Source of the DNA: an uncultured Comamonadaceae bacterium
GTDB lineage: Bacteria > Pseudomonadota > Gammaproteobacteria > Burkholderiales > Burkholderiaceae_C
Assembly: GCA_937871735.1 (NCBI GenBank)
Contig: CALMOI010000485.1
Coordinates: 1 to 9,922, forward strand
DNA length: 9,922 nt
Direction: 5' to 3'
Both the position numbers and the translations under genes were made by a program. The notes beneath the pieces were generated by a model, which worked only from the letters and a program-made list of their open reading frames with translations, had not been told where the DNA came from and searched no databases. Each line of letters opens with the position of its first letter. The first letter of the stretch is position 1. Positions 1 to 5,803 of this stretch are shown in pieces.

Positions 1-1037
1 CAGTAGGCCACGCCCTTGTTCTTGTACTCGGCTTCGCCGGGCACGTTCATGTTGCGCCAGCGTGCGCCAGTGGCAACGATGATGGTGCGGCTCTTCAGCT
101 CACCGCCGTTGGCCAGCTTGATGGTGGCCAGTGCGCCGGGGGCCGACGCCGGGGTGAGCTGCTCCACGCGCTGCTGGGTCATCACGTCCACGTCGTAGGC
201 GCGGACATGGGCTTCGAGGGCAGCGGCGAACTTGGGGCCTTCGGTTTCCTGCACCGAGATGAAGTTCTCGATGCCCAGCGTGTCCAGCGTCTGGCCGCCA
301 AAGCGCTCGGCCAAGATGCCGGTGCGGATGCCCTTGCGCGCCGCGTACACCGCAGCCGCTGCGCCAGCGGGGCCACCGCCGACGATCAGCACGTCATACG
401 GAGCCTTGGCCGTCATGGCGGCGGCTTCGCGCTTGGCGGCTCCGGTGTCGATCTTGGCCAGGATTTCCTTGACCTCCATGCGGCCCGAGCCAAAGTTCTG
501 GCCGTTGAGCACCACATAGGGCACGGCCATGATCTGCTTGGCCTCGACCTCTTCCTGGAACAGGCCGCCGTCAATGGCGACGGCCTTGATGCGCGGGTTG
601 AAGGTCGCCATCAGTTGCAGCGCCTGCACCACGTCCGGGCAGTTGTGGCAGGTCAGGGACATATAGACCTCGAAGCTGAAGTCGCCGTCCAGCGCCTTGA
701 TCTGCTCGATCACTTCGGGCTCCACCTTGGGCGGATGGCCACCGGCCCACAGCACCGCCAAGATCAGCGAGGTGAACTCATGCCCCATCGGGATCGCGGC
801 AAAGCGCACTTCGCCGCCTTGGCCGTCGGCGCGGCGGACTTGGAACGAGGGGCGGCGCTCATGCGTGCCATCCAAGCGCAGGCTGATCTTGTCCGGCGCA
901 GCGGCAGCCACTTCAGTCAGCAGCTCGCGCATCTCGGCAGACGCCGGGCGGTCGTCCAAGCTGGCAATCAGTTCGACGGGCTGGGTGATGCGCTGGAAAT
1001 AGGCTTGCAGTTGCGCTTGGGTGTTGGTGTCCAACAT
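1..1037 (-). CDS. ahpF: Alkyl hydroperoxide reductase subunit F (partial, 3' end outside window)
   Basis: This flavoprotein disulfide reductase passes electrons from NADH through FAD and two CxxC centres to AhpC, which reduces peroxides in the cytoplasm. The 345 visible residues show the tandem thioredoxin-like N-terminal domain with the redox motif CHNC at 130-133 and a likely cis-Pro at P173 (AVPYVV). The FAD domain follows, with GGGPAG at 220-225, FGGQ near 246-249 and ATGA at 322-325. The family is about 520 residues long, so roughly the last third is missing. The cut falls just before the second CxxC: the last partial codon begins TG, as expected for its first Cys. The ATG at 1037 is preceded by AAAGGA about 9 nt upstream and matches the usual N-terminus (MLDTNTQAQL). 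ahpC lies upstream on the same strand, but with a terminator and a separate promoter between them. The identification is secure. Confidence 0.96.
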   Translation of the reverse strand, partial: MLDTNTQAQLQAYFQRITQPVELIASLDDRPASAEMRELLTEVAAAAPDKISLRLDGTHERRPSFQVRRADGQGGEVRFAAIPMGHEFTSLILAVLWAGGHPPKVEPEVIEQIKALDGDFSFEVYMSLTCHNCPDVVQALQLMATFNPRIKAVAIDGGLFQEEVEAKQIMAVPYVVLNGQNFGSGRMEVKEILAKIDTGAAKREAAAMTAKAPYDVLIVGGGPAGAAAAVYAARKGIRTGILAERFGGQTLDTLGIENFISVQETEGPKFAAALEAHVRAYDVDVMTQQRVEQLTPASAPGALATIKLANGGELKSRTIIVATGARWRNMNVPGEAEYKNKGVAY

Positions 1038-1089
1038 AGTGAGGTGTCCTTTGGCAGTACAGATTCGTGATTCGCTGTCGATGGTTGAA

Positions 1090-1095
1090 ATGGTA
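1090..1095 (-). promoter_or_regulatory. Candidate -10 of the ahpF promoter
   Basis: The minus strand reads TACCAT here, 4 of 6 matches to TATAAT. It would start transcription near 1083 and give a leader of about 45 nt before the ahpF ATG. The hexamer is weak on its own. The support comes from position: the distance from the outer edge of the OxyR-like array to this hexamer is 59 nt, exactly as in the ahpC promoter. No good -35 is visible, which is typical of activator-dependent promoters. Confidence 0.5.
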
Positions 1096-1117
1096 GGCGG
1101 CTTGAGTGATTTGCGGG

Positions 1118-1154
1118 GTTGATTGATCCAATCTTCTTGATCGTTAAATCCTAT
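1118..1154 (-). promoter_or_regulatory. Candidate OxyR operator upstream of ahpF
   Basis: On the minus strand four tetramers occur at exact 7-bp spacings: ATAG, CGAT, ATTG, CAAC. The E. coli OxyR pattern is ATAG-N7-CTAT-N7-ATAG-N7-CTAT, so the matches are 4/4, 3/4, 3/4 and 2/4. The inner half contains TTGGATCAATCAACCCC, which matches the corresponding part of the ahpC operator at 15 of 17 positions. The array ends 22 bp before the -10-like TACCAT, the usual place for OxyR next to RNA polymerase. Naming OxyR as the binder is inference; no oxyR gene lies in the window. Confidence 0.6.
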
Positions 1155-1187
1155 CGACCCTATCGAATGACATGCCGCGTACAGACG

Positions 1188-1213
1188 AAAAAAAGCCGAC
1201 CCGCAGGTCGGCT
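1188..1213 (-). terminator. Intrinsic terminator of ahpC
   Basis: On the minus strand an 8-bp perfect stem (AGCCGACC/GGTCGGCT at 1194-1201 and 1206-1213) with a 4-nt loop is followed by a run of seven T (1194-1188). It begins 43 nt after the ahpC stop codon. It should end most ahpC transcripts before ahpF, which is consistent with ahpF having its own operator and -10 downstream. Confidence 0.88.
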
Positions 1214-1255
1214 GGTGGCGTTCAGCGCAGGGGCTGAAAGCGGCTTAACGCACGA

Positions 1256-1831
1256 TCAGATCTTGCCGACCAGATCCAGCGAAGGAGCCAAAGTCTTCGC
1301 GCCTTCTTTCCACTTGGCCGGGCACACTTGGCCAGGGTTGGCGGCGGTGTACTGGGCGGCTTTCAGCTTGCGCAGGGTTTCGGAGACGTCGCGGGCGATT
1401 TCGTTGCTGTGGATTTCAGCGGTCTTGATGATGCCATCGGGGTTGATGACGAAGGTGCCGCGCAGTGCCAGACCTTCTTCGGGGATGTGCACGCCGAAAG
1501 CGTTGGTCAGGGTGTGGGTGGGGTCGCCAACCAGGGGGAACTTGGCCTTGCCGACGGCGGGGCTGGTTTCGTGCCAGACCTTGTGCGAGAAGTGGGTGTC
1601 GGTGGTGACGATGTAGACCTCAGCGCCAGCGGCTTGGAAGGCGGCGTAGTTGTCGGCAGCGTCTTCGATTTCGGTGGGGCAGTTGAAGGTGAAAGCGGCG
1701 GGCATGAAGATCAGCACAGACCACTTGCCCTTGAGGCTCGCGTCGGAGACTTCGATGAAGTCGCCCTTGCCGTCGCGGCTGACGAAGGCGGTGGTTTTGA
1801 AGGGCTGAACGGCGGTGTTGATGAGGGACAT
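1256..1831 (-). CDS. ahpC: Alkyl hydroperoxide reductase subunit C (2-Cys peroxiredoxin)
   Basis: This cytoplasmic typical 2-Cys peroxiredoxin of the AhpC/Prx1 class reduces H2O2, organic peroxides and peroxynitrite and is recycled by AhpF. The 191-residue protein is close to the family length (E. coli about 187). The peroxidatic Cys51 lies in PAAFTFNCPTE (P44, T48 and C51 of the PxxxT/SxxC site), with the active-site Arg at R124. The resolving Cys170 is in PGQVCPAKW, and the C-terminus ends SLDLVGKI as in enteric AhpC. The reading frame stays open far upstream of the chosen ATG. The start at 1831 is favoured because AAGGAAG lies just upstream and MSLINT is the standard N-terminus. The gene has its own OxyR-like operator, promoter and terminator, so it is probably a strongly expressed single-gene transcript. 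Confidence 0.97.
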   Translation of the reverse strand: MSLINTAVQPFKTTAFVSRDGKGDFIEVSDASLKGKWSVLIFMPAAFTFNCPTEIEDAADNYAAFQAAGAEVYIVTTDTHFSHKVWHETSPAVGKAKFPLVGDPTHTLTNAFGVHIPEEGLALRGTFVINPDGIIKTAEIHSNEIARDVSETLRKLKAAQYTAANPGQVCPAKWKEGAKTLAPSLDLVGKI

Positions 1832-1867
1832 GAAGCTTCCTTGACAGAGAGGTATTCGGGGTGCTGC

Positions 1868-1882
1868 GGCAAGTGACTTGCC
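1868..1882. repeat. Palindrome at the predicted 5' end of ahpC mRNA
   Basis: GGCAAGTGACTTGCC is a 15-bp near-perfect palindrome: 7-bp arms around one central base, or a 6-bp stem with a 3-nt loop in RNA. It starts a few nucleotides after the predicted ahpC transcription start, so it could form a 5'-terminal stem-loop that stabilises the message. It could instead be a protein-binding dyad overlapping the start site. The sequence alone does not decide between these. Confidence 0.5.
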
Positions 1883-1891
1883 ACGAGTTGA

Positions 1892-1897
1892 ATCATA
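1892..1897 (-). promoter_or_regulatory. Candidate -10 of the ahpC promoter
   Basis: The minus strand reads TATGAT, 5 of 6 matches to TATAAT. The position about 17 bp upstream reads TCCCCA and is not a -35 consensus, but it directly abuts the OxyR-like array. That arrangement fits a promoter needing an activator. Transcription would start near 1885, giving a leader of about 54 nt. Confidence 0.6.
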
Positions 1898-1919
1898 GAG
1901 CCGGGCGGCGATGCTGGGG

Positions 1920-1956
1920 ATTGATTGATTCAACTGTTTGCATAGCCTGCCCCTAT
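1920..1956 (-). promoter_or_regulatory. Candidate OxyR operator upstream of ahpC
   Basis: On the minus strand the tetramers ATAG, CTAT, GTTG and CAAT occur at exact 7-bp spacings. Against the OxyR consensus ATAG-N7-CTAT-N7-ATAG-N7-CTAT the matches are 4/4, 4/4, 2/4 and 3/4. The distal dyad ATAG-N7-CTAT is perfect and also contains the generic LysR-family T-N11-A. The array ends 22 bp upstream of the -10 hexamer TATGAT. ahpC is a classic OxyR target in other proteobacteria. Identification of the binder is inference. Confidence 0.7.
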
Positions 1957-1971
1957 GGGTTTCAGCGGTGA

Positions 1972-2940
1972 TTAGCGGCTGGCGGCGTTGCGGCGCAGGG
2001 TGTCCAAGCCGCTGCGCATGTCGCGCACGCCCAAGTAGCTGGGCGCAATGCCCGACAGCGGCGCGGCGCTGATGCCCAGCGCTGACAAGCCCGGATGCAG
2101 CCCGCTGGCGATGTTGGGCACGCTCATGGCGAGCAGGTTGTCGCGGCTCATCAGCGGCTCGCCGGGCAGCAGTTCCATCAGGCGCGCTTGCAACCGGCCC
2201 AAAGCGGCGGGCAGGCCGATCACCGGGCAGCCTTGATGGCCGTTCGTGCCTGCCCACTGGCCTGCGCGTTGCACGAGTTGGCGCAGGGTGTAGACCTCGG
2301 CACCGCAGGCTTCAATCGTTTGCCCGATGGTGTGGCGGTCTTGCAGGCAGCGCACCACGGCTTGGGCCACGTCTTCCACCCACACCGGCTGAAATTGCGC
2401 CTCGGGGCTGGCCAGCAGCATCACCGGCAGCAGGTGCTGCAAGCGGGCGAACAGGTTGATGGAGCGGTCTTCGCGCCCAAAAATCAAGCTGGGGCGCAGC
2501 ACCGTCAGATCCAGCGCCCCGGCGGCGGCTGCGGTTTGCAGCGCCACTTCACCGGCGGCTTTGCTGCGTTGGTACAGCGATGGCGCTTTGGCATCAGCCC
2601 CCAGCGCGCTCACGTGCACCACGCGGCGCACGCCCGTTGCCGCGCAAGCACGCGCCAGCTTTTGGGGCAGGGCGACGTGGGCGCGCTCGAAAGCCGCCGC
2701 GTCGCCATGCAAGATGGCTACCAAATTCACCACCGCATCGTGCCCAGCCACCAAGCGGGTCAGCGTGGCCTCGTCGTGGATGTCGGCCTCTAGCGGCAGC
2801 AACAGCGGCAGGCTCAGGATGTGGCGTGCGTTGTCCAGCCGCCGAGTGGGCGCTGTGATGCGCCATTGCAGACGGGCCAGTTTTTCGCAGACATGGCGAC
2901 CCACAAAGCCAGTAGCGCCGAGAACGAGGATGTTTTTCAT
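1972..2940 (-). CDS. NAD(P)-binding SDR / complex I NDUFA9-like family protein
   Basis: This is an atypical short-chain dehydrogenase of the NmrA/NDUFA9-like type (322 residues). The Rossmann nucleotide-binding motif GATGFVG sits at 8-14 at the extreme N-terminus. It is followed by an acidic DIHD near 53-56, VVNLVAI near 70-76, and a possible catalytic set with S111 and Y123-xxx-K127. No membrane segment or signal peptide is evident. Members are often annotated as 'complex I NDUFA9 subunit family', but the substrate is unknown and a role in complex I is not shown here. The frame is open further upstream. The ATG at 2940 is chosen because MKNILVLGATGFVG is the normal start of the fold and the neighbouring LysR gene begins at 2993. 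There is no Shine-Dalgarno sequence before this ATG. It is divergent from the LysR gene. Confidence 0.85.
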   Translation of the reverse strand: MKNILVLGATGFVGRHVCEKLARLQWRITAPTRRLDNARHILSLPLLLPLEADIHDEATLTRLVAGHDAVVNLVAILHGDAAAFERAHVALPQKLARACAATGVRRVVHVSALGADAKAPSLYQRSKAAGEVALQTAAAAGALDLTVLRPSLIFGREDRSINLFARLQHLLPVMLLASPEAQFQPVWVEDVAQAVVRCLQDRHTIGQTIEACGAEVYTLRQLVQRAGQWAGTNGHQGCPVIGLPAALGRLQARLMELLPGEPLMSRDNLLAMSVPNIASGLHPGLSALGISAAPLSGIAPSYLGVRDMRSGLDTLRRNAASR

Positions 2941-2946
2941 CGCCCG

Positions 2947-2952
2947 ACTGTA
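2947..2952 (-). promoter_or_regulatory. Candidate -10 giving a leaderless SDR transcript
   Basis: The minus strand reads TACAGT, 4 of 6 matches to TATAAT, exactly 6 nt before the SDR-family ATG. Transcription would begin at or next to the start codon. The absence of any Shine-Dalgarno sequence agrees with this. There is no convincing -35, so confidence is low. Confidence 0.35.
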
Positions 2953-2979
2953 GCGGTGGATGGCAGCGGCGGGGCGATT

Positions 2980-2985
2980 TATCAT
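2980..2985 (+). promoter_or_regulatory. Candidate -10 giving a leaderless LysR transcript
   Basis: TATCAT matches TATAAT at 5 of 6 positions and ends 7 nt before the LysR ATG at 2993. Initiation at the usual distance would fall on or beside the A of the start codon. No Shine-Dalgarno sequence is within range of that ATG. The -35 position (TGGATG at 2957-2962) is poor. Confidence 0.45.
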
Positions 2986-2992
2986 TCGGCAC

Positions 2993-3925
2993 ATGGAAAC
3001 CAAGTGGCTCGAAGACTTTGTCAGCTTGGCTGAAACCCGCAGTTTCAGCCGTTCGGCCCAGTTGCGCCATATCACGCAGCCAGCGTTTTCGCGGCGCATT
3101 CAGTCGCTGGAAGCCTGGGCGGGCACGGATTTGGTCGATCGCAGCTCCTACCCGACCAGTCTCACGCCCGCCGGGCAAACGCTGTACGCCCAGTCGCTCG
3201 AAGTGCTGCAAGCGCTGCAAAGCGCCCGCGCCATGCTGCGCGGCCATGCGTCTGCCGGGCAGGATGTGATCGAGTTCGCGGTGCCGCACACGCTGGCGTT
3301 CACGTTTTTTCCGGTGTGGGTCTCGAGCCTGCGTGACAAGTTCGGCCCCATCAAAAGCCGCCTGATTGCGCTGAATGTCCACGACGCGATGATGCGTTTG
3401 GTGGAAAGTGGCTGCGATTTGCTCATCGCGTATCACCACGCCTCGCAGCCCTTGCAGTTGGATCCTGACCGCTATGACATGGTGGTGTTGGGTCAAGAAG
3501 TGCTCGCGCCCTACGCCAAAGCTGGTGCGGATGGGCAGCCGTTGTTTCGGCTGCCGGGGCGCGCGGGCCAGCCGCTGCCGTACTTGGGTTATGCCTCGGG
3601 CGCGTACTTGGGCCGGGTCACTGACTTGATTTTGAAGCAGGCTGGCACCGCCATTCACTTGGATCGTGTCTATGAAACCGACATGGCCGAGGGTTTGAAG
3701 GTGATGGCGCTGGAAGGGCATGGCGTGGCCTTTTTACCCCGCAGTGCCGTCAAAAAAGAACTGCGCGAAGGCTTGCTGGTCAGCGCCATCCCGCCCGGCA
3801 TGACGGGCCTAGAGATGCTGATGGATGTGCGCGCCTACCGTGGCAAGCCCTCCGGCAAAGAACCCAGCAAGGGCGCGGCGCAGGCGTTGTGGGCATTTTT
3901 AGAAGCGCAGAACGCTCCAGCTTGA
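2993..3925 (+). CDS. LysR-type transcriptional regulator, HypT (YjiE)-like
   Basis: This 310-residue DNA-binding regulator has an N-terminal winged helix-turn-helix (about 1-60, with the recognition region SAQLRHITQPAFSRRI at 21-36) and a periplasmic-binding-like effector domain (about 90-300). The N-terminus METKWLEDF and the segment GAYLGRV near 204-208 resemble E. coli HypT, the hypochlorite-responsive regulator. Compared with the E. coli sequence as I recall it, the three methionines oxidised in HypT correspond here to L113, L206 and M231, so only one is kept. Hypochlorite sensing by the same mechanism is therefore doubtful. The gene lies directly upstream of gltI, whose promoter region carries a LysR-type dyad, so control of glutamate/aspartate uptake is the more likely job (inference). 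An in-frame ATG at 2960 exists, but its only Shine-Dalgarno-like bases abut it without spacing; 2993 is preferred. Confidence 0.9.
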   Translation: METKWLEDFVSLAETRSFSRSAQLRHITQPAFSRRIQSLEAWAGTDLVDRSSYPTSLTPAGQTLYAQSLEVLQALQSARAMLRGHASAGQDVIEFAVPHTLAFTFFPVWVSSLRDKFGPIKSRLIALNVHDAMMRLVESGCDLLIAYHHASQPLQLDPDRYDMVVLGQEVLAPYAKAGADGQPLFRLPGRAGQPLPYLGYASGAYLGRVTDLILKQAGTAIHLDRVYETDMAEGLKVMALEGHGVAFLPRSAVKKELREGLLVSAIPPGMTGLEMLMDVRAYRGKPSGKEPSKGAAQALWAFLEAQNAPA

Positions 3926-3959
3926 GGCGCTAGGCTGGCTGCGCTGTTCTTCAGGCATG

Positions 3960-3980
3960 AAGTCTGCTTACGACAGACTT
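3960..3980 (+). promoter_or_regulatory. LysR-type operator dyad upstream of gltI
   Basis: AAGTCTG and CAGACTT form a perfect 7-bp inverted repeat around a 7-nt spacer and contain the LysR-family T-N11-A signature (T3965, A3977). The centre is about 70 bp upstream of the predicted gltI start, the usual site for a LysR activator's primary dyad. A further half-site AGTCTG is at 4012-4017, nearer the promoter, where an activation site would be expected. The adjacent LysR protein is the obvious candidate binder. Confidence 0.6.
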
Positions 3981-4028
3981 GCAAAGCAGAGTGAGGGTTT
4001 TCCGCAGCACCAGTCTGATGGCTGTGCC

Positions 4029-4034
4029 TAGAAT
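4029..4034 (+). promoter_or_regulatory. Candidate -10 of the gltI promoter
   Basis: TAGAAT matches TATAAT at 5 of 6 positions. Initiation near 4041 would leave a leader of about 39 nt containing AAGGAAA (4068-4074), a good ribosome binding site for gltI. The -35 region about 17 bp upstream is poor, consistent with dependence on an activator bound upstream. I looked for a sigma-54 GG/GC promoter, common for such operons in some relatives, and found none convincing. Confidence 0.6.
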
Positions 4035-4079
4035 CTGTACCACCTGTTCTTCTCCACGCACCCACACAAGGAAACACGC

Positions 4080-4997
4080 ATGAACAAGCATTTGATTGCC
4101 CTGGCCATTGCCGCTACTGCCATTCCCGCCCTCACGGTGGGTACTGCCACAGCGCAGTCTTCGGACACGATCGCTAAAGTCAAAGCCTCGGGTAGCATCA
4201 CGATGGGCGTGCGCGATTCGTCGGGCGCGCTGTCGTATACCTTGGGTGACGGCAAGTACGTGGGCTACCACGTCGAGTTGTGCCAACGCATCGTCGCCAG
4301 CTTGGAAAAGGCCGTGGGAAAGAAGCTGGAAGTGAAGTACCAGTCCGTCACCTCGCAAAACCGCATTCCGTTGGTGCAAAACGGTACCGTGGACATCGAA
4401 TGCGGCTCCACCACCAACAACGCCACGCGCCAAAAAGACGTGTCGTTTGCCGTGACCACTTTCGTGGAAGAAGTGCGCATCGCGGTCAAGGCCAACAGCG
4501 GCATTGCCTCGATCAAGCAGTTGGATGGCAAGAACGTGGCGACCACCACAGGCACCACTTCGGTGCAAACTCTGCGTAAAAACGAGCGCGCTGGCGGCAT
4601 CGACTTCAAGGAAGTGTTTGGCAAAGACCACGCTGACAGCTTCTTGCTGCTGGAGTCGGGCCGCGCTGACGCTTTCGTGATGGATGGCTCCATCTTGGCG
4701 GGCAACATCGCCAACTCCAAGAACCCAGCTGACTTCAAGATCGCAGGCGAAGTGCTGTCGGTCGAGCCCATCGCCATCATGATGCGTAAGGACGACCCGG
4801 CCTTCAAGAAGCTGGCCGATGAAACTTTGGTCGGCCTGATGAAGTCGGGTGAAATCAACAAGATCTACGACAAGTGGTTCATGCAGCCGATTCCGCCCAA
4901 GGGCACACGCGTGGGCTTGGCCGCGAGCGACAGCATCAAGCACGCTTGGGCCACTCCTAACGACAACCCGATGGAAGCCTACGCTGCTAAAAAATAA
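4080..4997 (+). CDS. gltI: Glutamate/aspartate ABC transporter, periplasmic binding protein
   Basis: This periplasmic solute-binding protein (family 3) of the Glt transporter captures glutamate and aspartate and delivers them to GltJK. It has 305 residues, close to E. coli GltI (about 302). A Sec signal peptide (basic MNKH, hydrophobic core, TATA before the likely cleavage near residue 25/26) is followed by the mature domain from about SSDTIAKVKASGSITMGVRD. Strongly GltI-like stretches are at 91-114 (TSQNRIPL then ECGSTTNN, with R95 the likely ligand contact), TTTGTTS at 155-161, KDHADSF at 182-188 and MRKDDP further on. AAGGAAA lies 5 nt before the ATG. An intrinsic terminator follows, so this subunit is probably made in excess over the membrane parts. 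Confidence 0.95.
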   Translation: MNKHLIALAIAATAIPALTVGTATAQSSDTIAKVKASGSITMGVRDSSGALSYTLGDGKYVGYHVELCQRIVASLEKAVGKKLEVKYQSVTSQNRIPLVQNGTVDIECGSTTNNATRQKDVSFAVTTFVEEVRIAVKANSGIASIKQLDGKNVATTTGTTSVQTLRKNERAGGIDFKEVFGKDHADSFLLLESGRADAFVMDGSILAGNIANSKNPADFKIAGEVLSVEPIAIMMRKDDPAFKKLADETLVGLMKSGEINKIYDKWFMQPIPPKGTRVGLAASDSIKHAWATPNDNPMEAYAAKK

Positions 4998-5016
4998 GCG
5001 AGCTTGAAGCCCGCTA

Positions 5017-5038
5017 CCCGCGCTCGCGCGGGTTTTTT
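5017..5038 (+). terminator. Intrinsic terminator/attenuator between gltI and gltJ
   Basis: CCCGCG (5017-5022) pairs with CGCGGG (5027-5032) around a CTCG loop and is followed by six T (5033-5038). It starts 20 nt after the gltI stop and ends 40 nt before the gltJ start. Partial readthrough would set high binding protein and low permease/ATPase levels from one promoter; the hairpin may also protect the gltI 3' end. No separate promoter for gltJ is evident in the short gap. Confidence 0.85.
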
Positions 5039-5078
5039 AACACCATGCCCGCACAGCGGGCCGCCACAGGAGATGCGC

Positions 5079-5801
5079 ATGACGTGGGACTGGCAGGTAT
5101 TTTTGAACGACGACGGCAGTGGCCGCACCTACCTTCAGTGGATGCTGGATGCTTGGGGCTGGACGCTGGCGGTCGCAGCTTGTGCTTGGGTGGTGGCCGT
5201 GCTGATCGGTGCGCTGATGGGCACGCTGCGCACCTTGCCCAACAGCCCTGTGCTGACCCGCGTCGCCAATGTGTGGGTGGAGCTGTTTCGCAACATCCCG
5301 CTGCTGGTGCAAGTTTTCCTGTGGTACTTCGTGGTGCCGAAAATTTTCCCGGCCTTTCAGAAGGTGCCTGGCTTTGTGTTGGTGGTGTTTGCGCTGGGCT
5401 TTTTCACCTCGGCGCGCATGGCCGAGCAAATTCGCGCTGGCATTCAGGCGCTGCCCAAAGGCCAACGCTACGCTGGCATGGCGCTGGGGCTGACCACCGC
5501 GCAAACCTACCGCTACGTGATCTTGCCCATGGCGTTTCGCATCATCTTGCCGCCCATGACCAGCGAATCCATGAATTTGCTCAAGAACTCGTCGGTGGCA
5601 TTTGCGGTGTCGATCTCTGAGCTGACCATGTTTGCCATGCAGGCGCAGGAAGAAACCTCGCGTGGCATTGAGGTCTATTTGGCGGTGACGGCGCTGTATG
5701 CCGTGTCGGCCTTCGCGGTGAACCGGGTGTTCGCCTTGATTGAGAAGAAAGTGCAGATCCCCGGCTTCATCGTCGCTGGCGGCACAGGCGGAGGACACTG
5801 A
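5079..5801 (+). CDS. gltJ: Glutamate/aspartate ABC transporter permease GltJ
   Basis: This inner-membrane permease of the HisM/polar amino acid family pairs with GltK and GltL. The 240-residue protein is near the family length (E. coli 246). Hydrophobic segments lie at about 27-50, 72-90, 97-112, a weaker stretch near 148-176 and 199-221. The cytoplasmic EAA-type loop that contacts the ATPase is at about 111-139 (AEQIRAGIQALPKGQRYAGMALG). The frame extends back to a TTG at 5004, but that stretch contains the terminator. AGGAG at 5068-5072 is 6 nt before the ATG at 5079, which is chosen over the ATG at 5073 that directly abuts the ribosome binding site. The N-terminus MTWDWQVF fits the family. 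gltK follows after 2 nt. Confidence 0.94.
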   Translation: MTWDWQVFLNDDGSGRTYLQWMLDAWGWTLAVAACAWVVAVLIGALMGTLRTLPNSPVLTRVANVWVELFRNIPLLVQVFLWYFVVPKIFPAFQKVPGFVLVVFALGFFTSARMAEQIRAGIQALPKGQRYAGMALGLTTAQTYRYVILPMAFRIILPPMTSESMNLLKNSSVAFAVSISELTMFAMQAQEETSRGIEVYLAVTALYAVSAFAVNRVFALIEKKVQIPGFIVAGGTGGGH

Positions 5802-5803
5802 CC

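Noticed and set aside
207..1070. 287-codon plus-strand frame opposite ahpF
   Set aside because: The minus strand encodes AhpF with its CHNC and FAD motifs. The antisense frame is a compositional shadow.
1678..1710. AhpC active-site segment PAAFTFNCPTE differing from the E. coli PADFTFVCPTE
   Set aside because: The Pro, Thr and Cys needed for catalysis are kept. As far as I recall, this variant is common in betaproteobacterial AhpC, so it is not a sign of altered function.
1832..2257. Long N-terminal extension of AhpC back to 2257
   Set aside because: It would run antiparallel across the end of the SDR gene and the ahpC promoter. The internal ATG at 1831 has a proper ribosome binding site and the standard MSLINT start.
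2960..2992. Upstream ATG for the LysR gene at 2960
   Set aside because: E. coli HypT does have about ten residues before the equivalent of METKW, so this was considered. Its only Shine-Dalgarno-like bases (GGTGG) abut the ATG, and a good -10 lies between it and 2993.
3951..4943. 330-codon minus-strand frame opposite gltI
   Set aside because: It is antisense to the GltI coding sequence, has no start signal of its own and low-complexity composition.
5004..5078. Upstream TTG start for gltJ at 5004
   Set aside because: It would translate through the intrinsic terminator and add 25 residues not seen in the family. The ATG at 5079 has AGGAG at ideal spacing.
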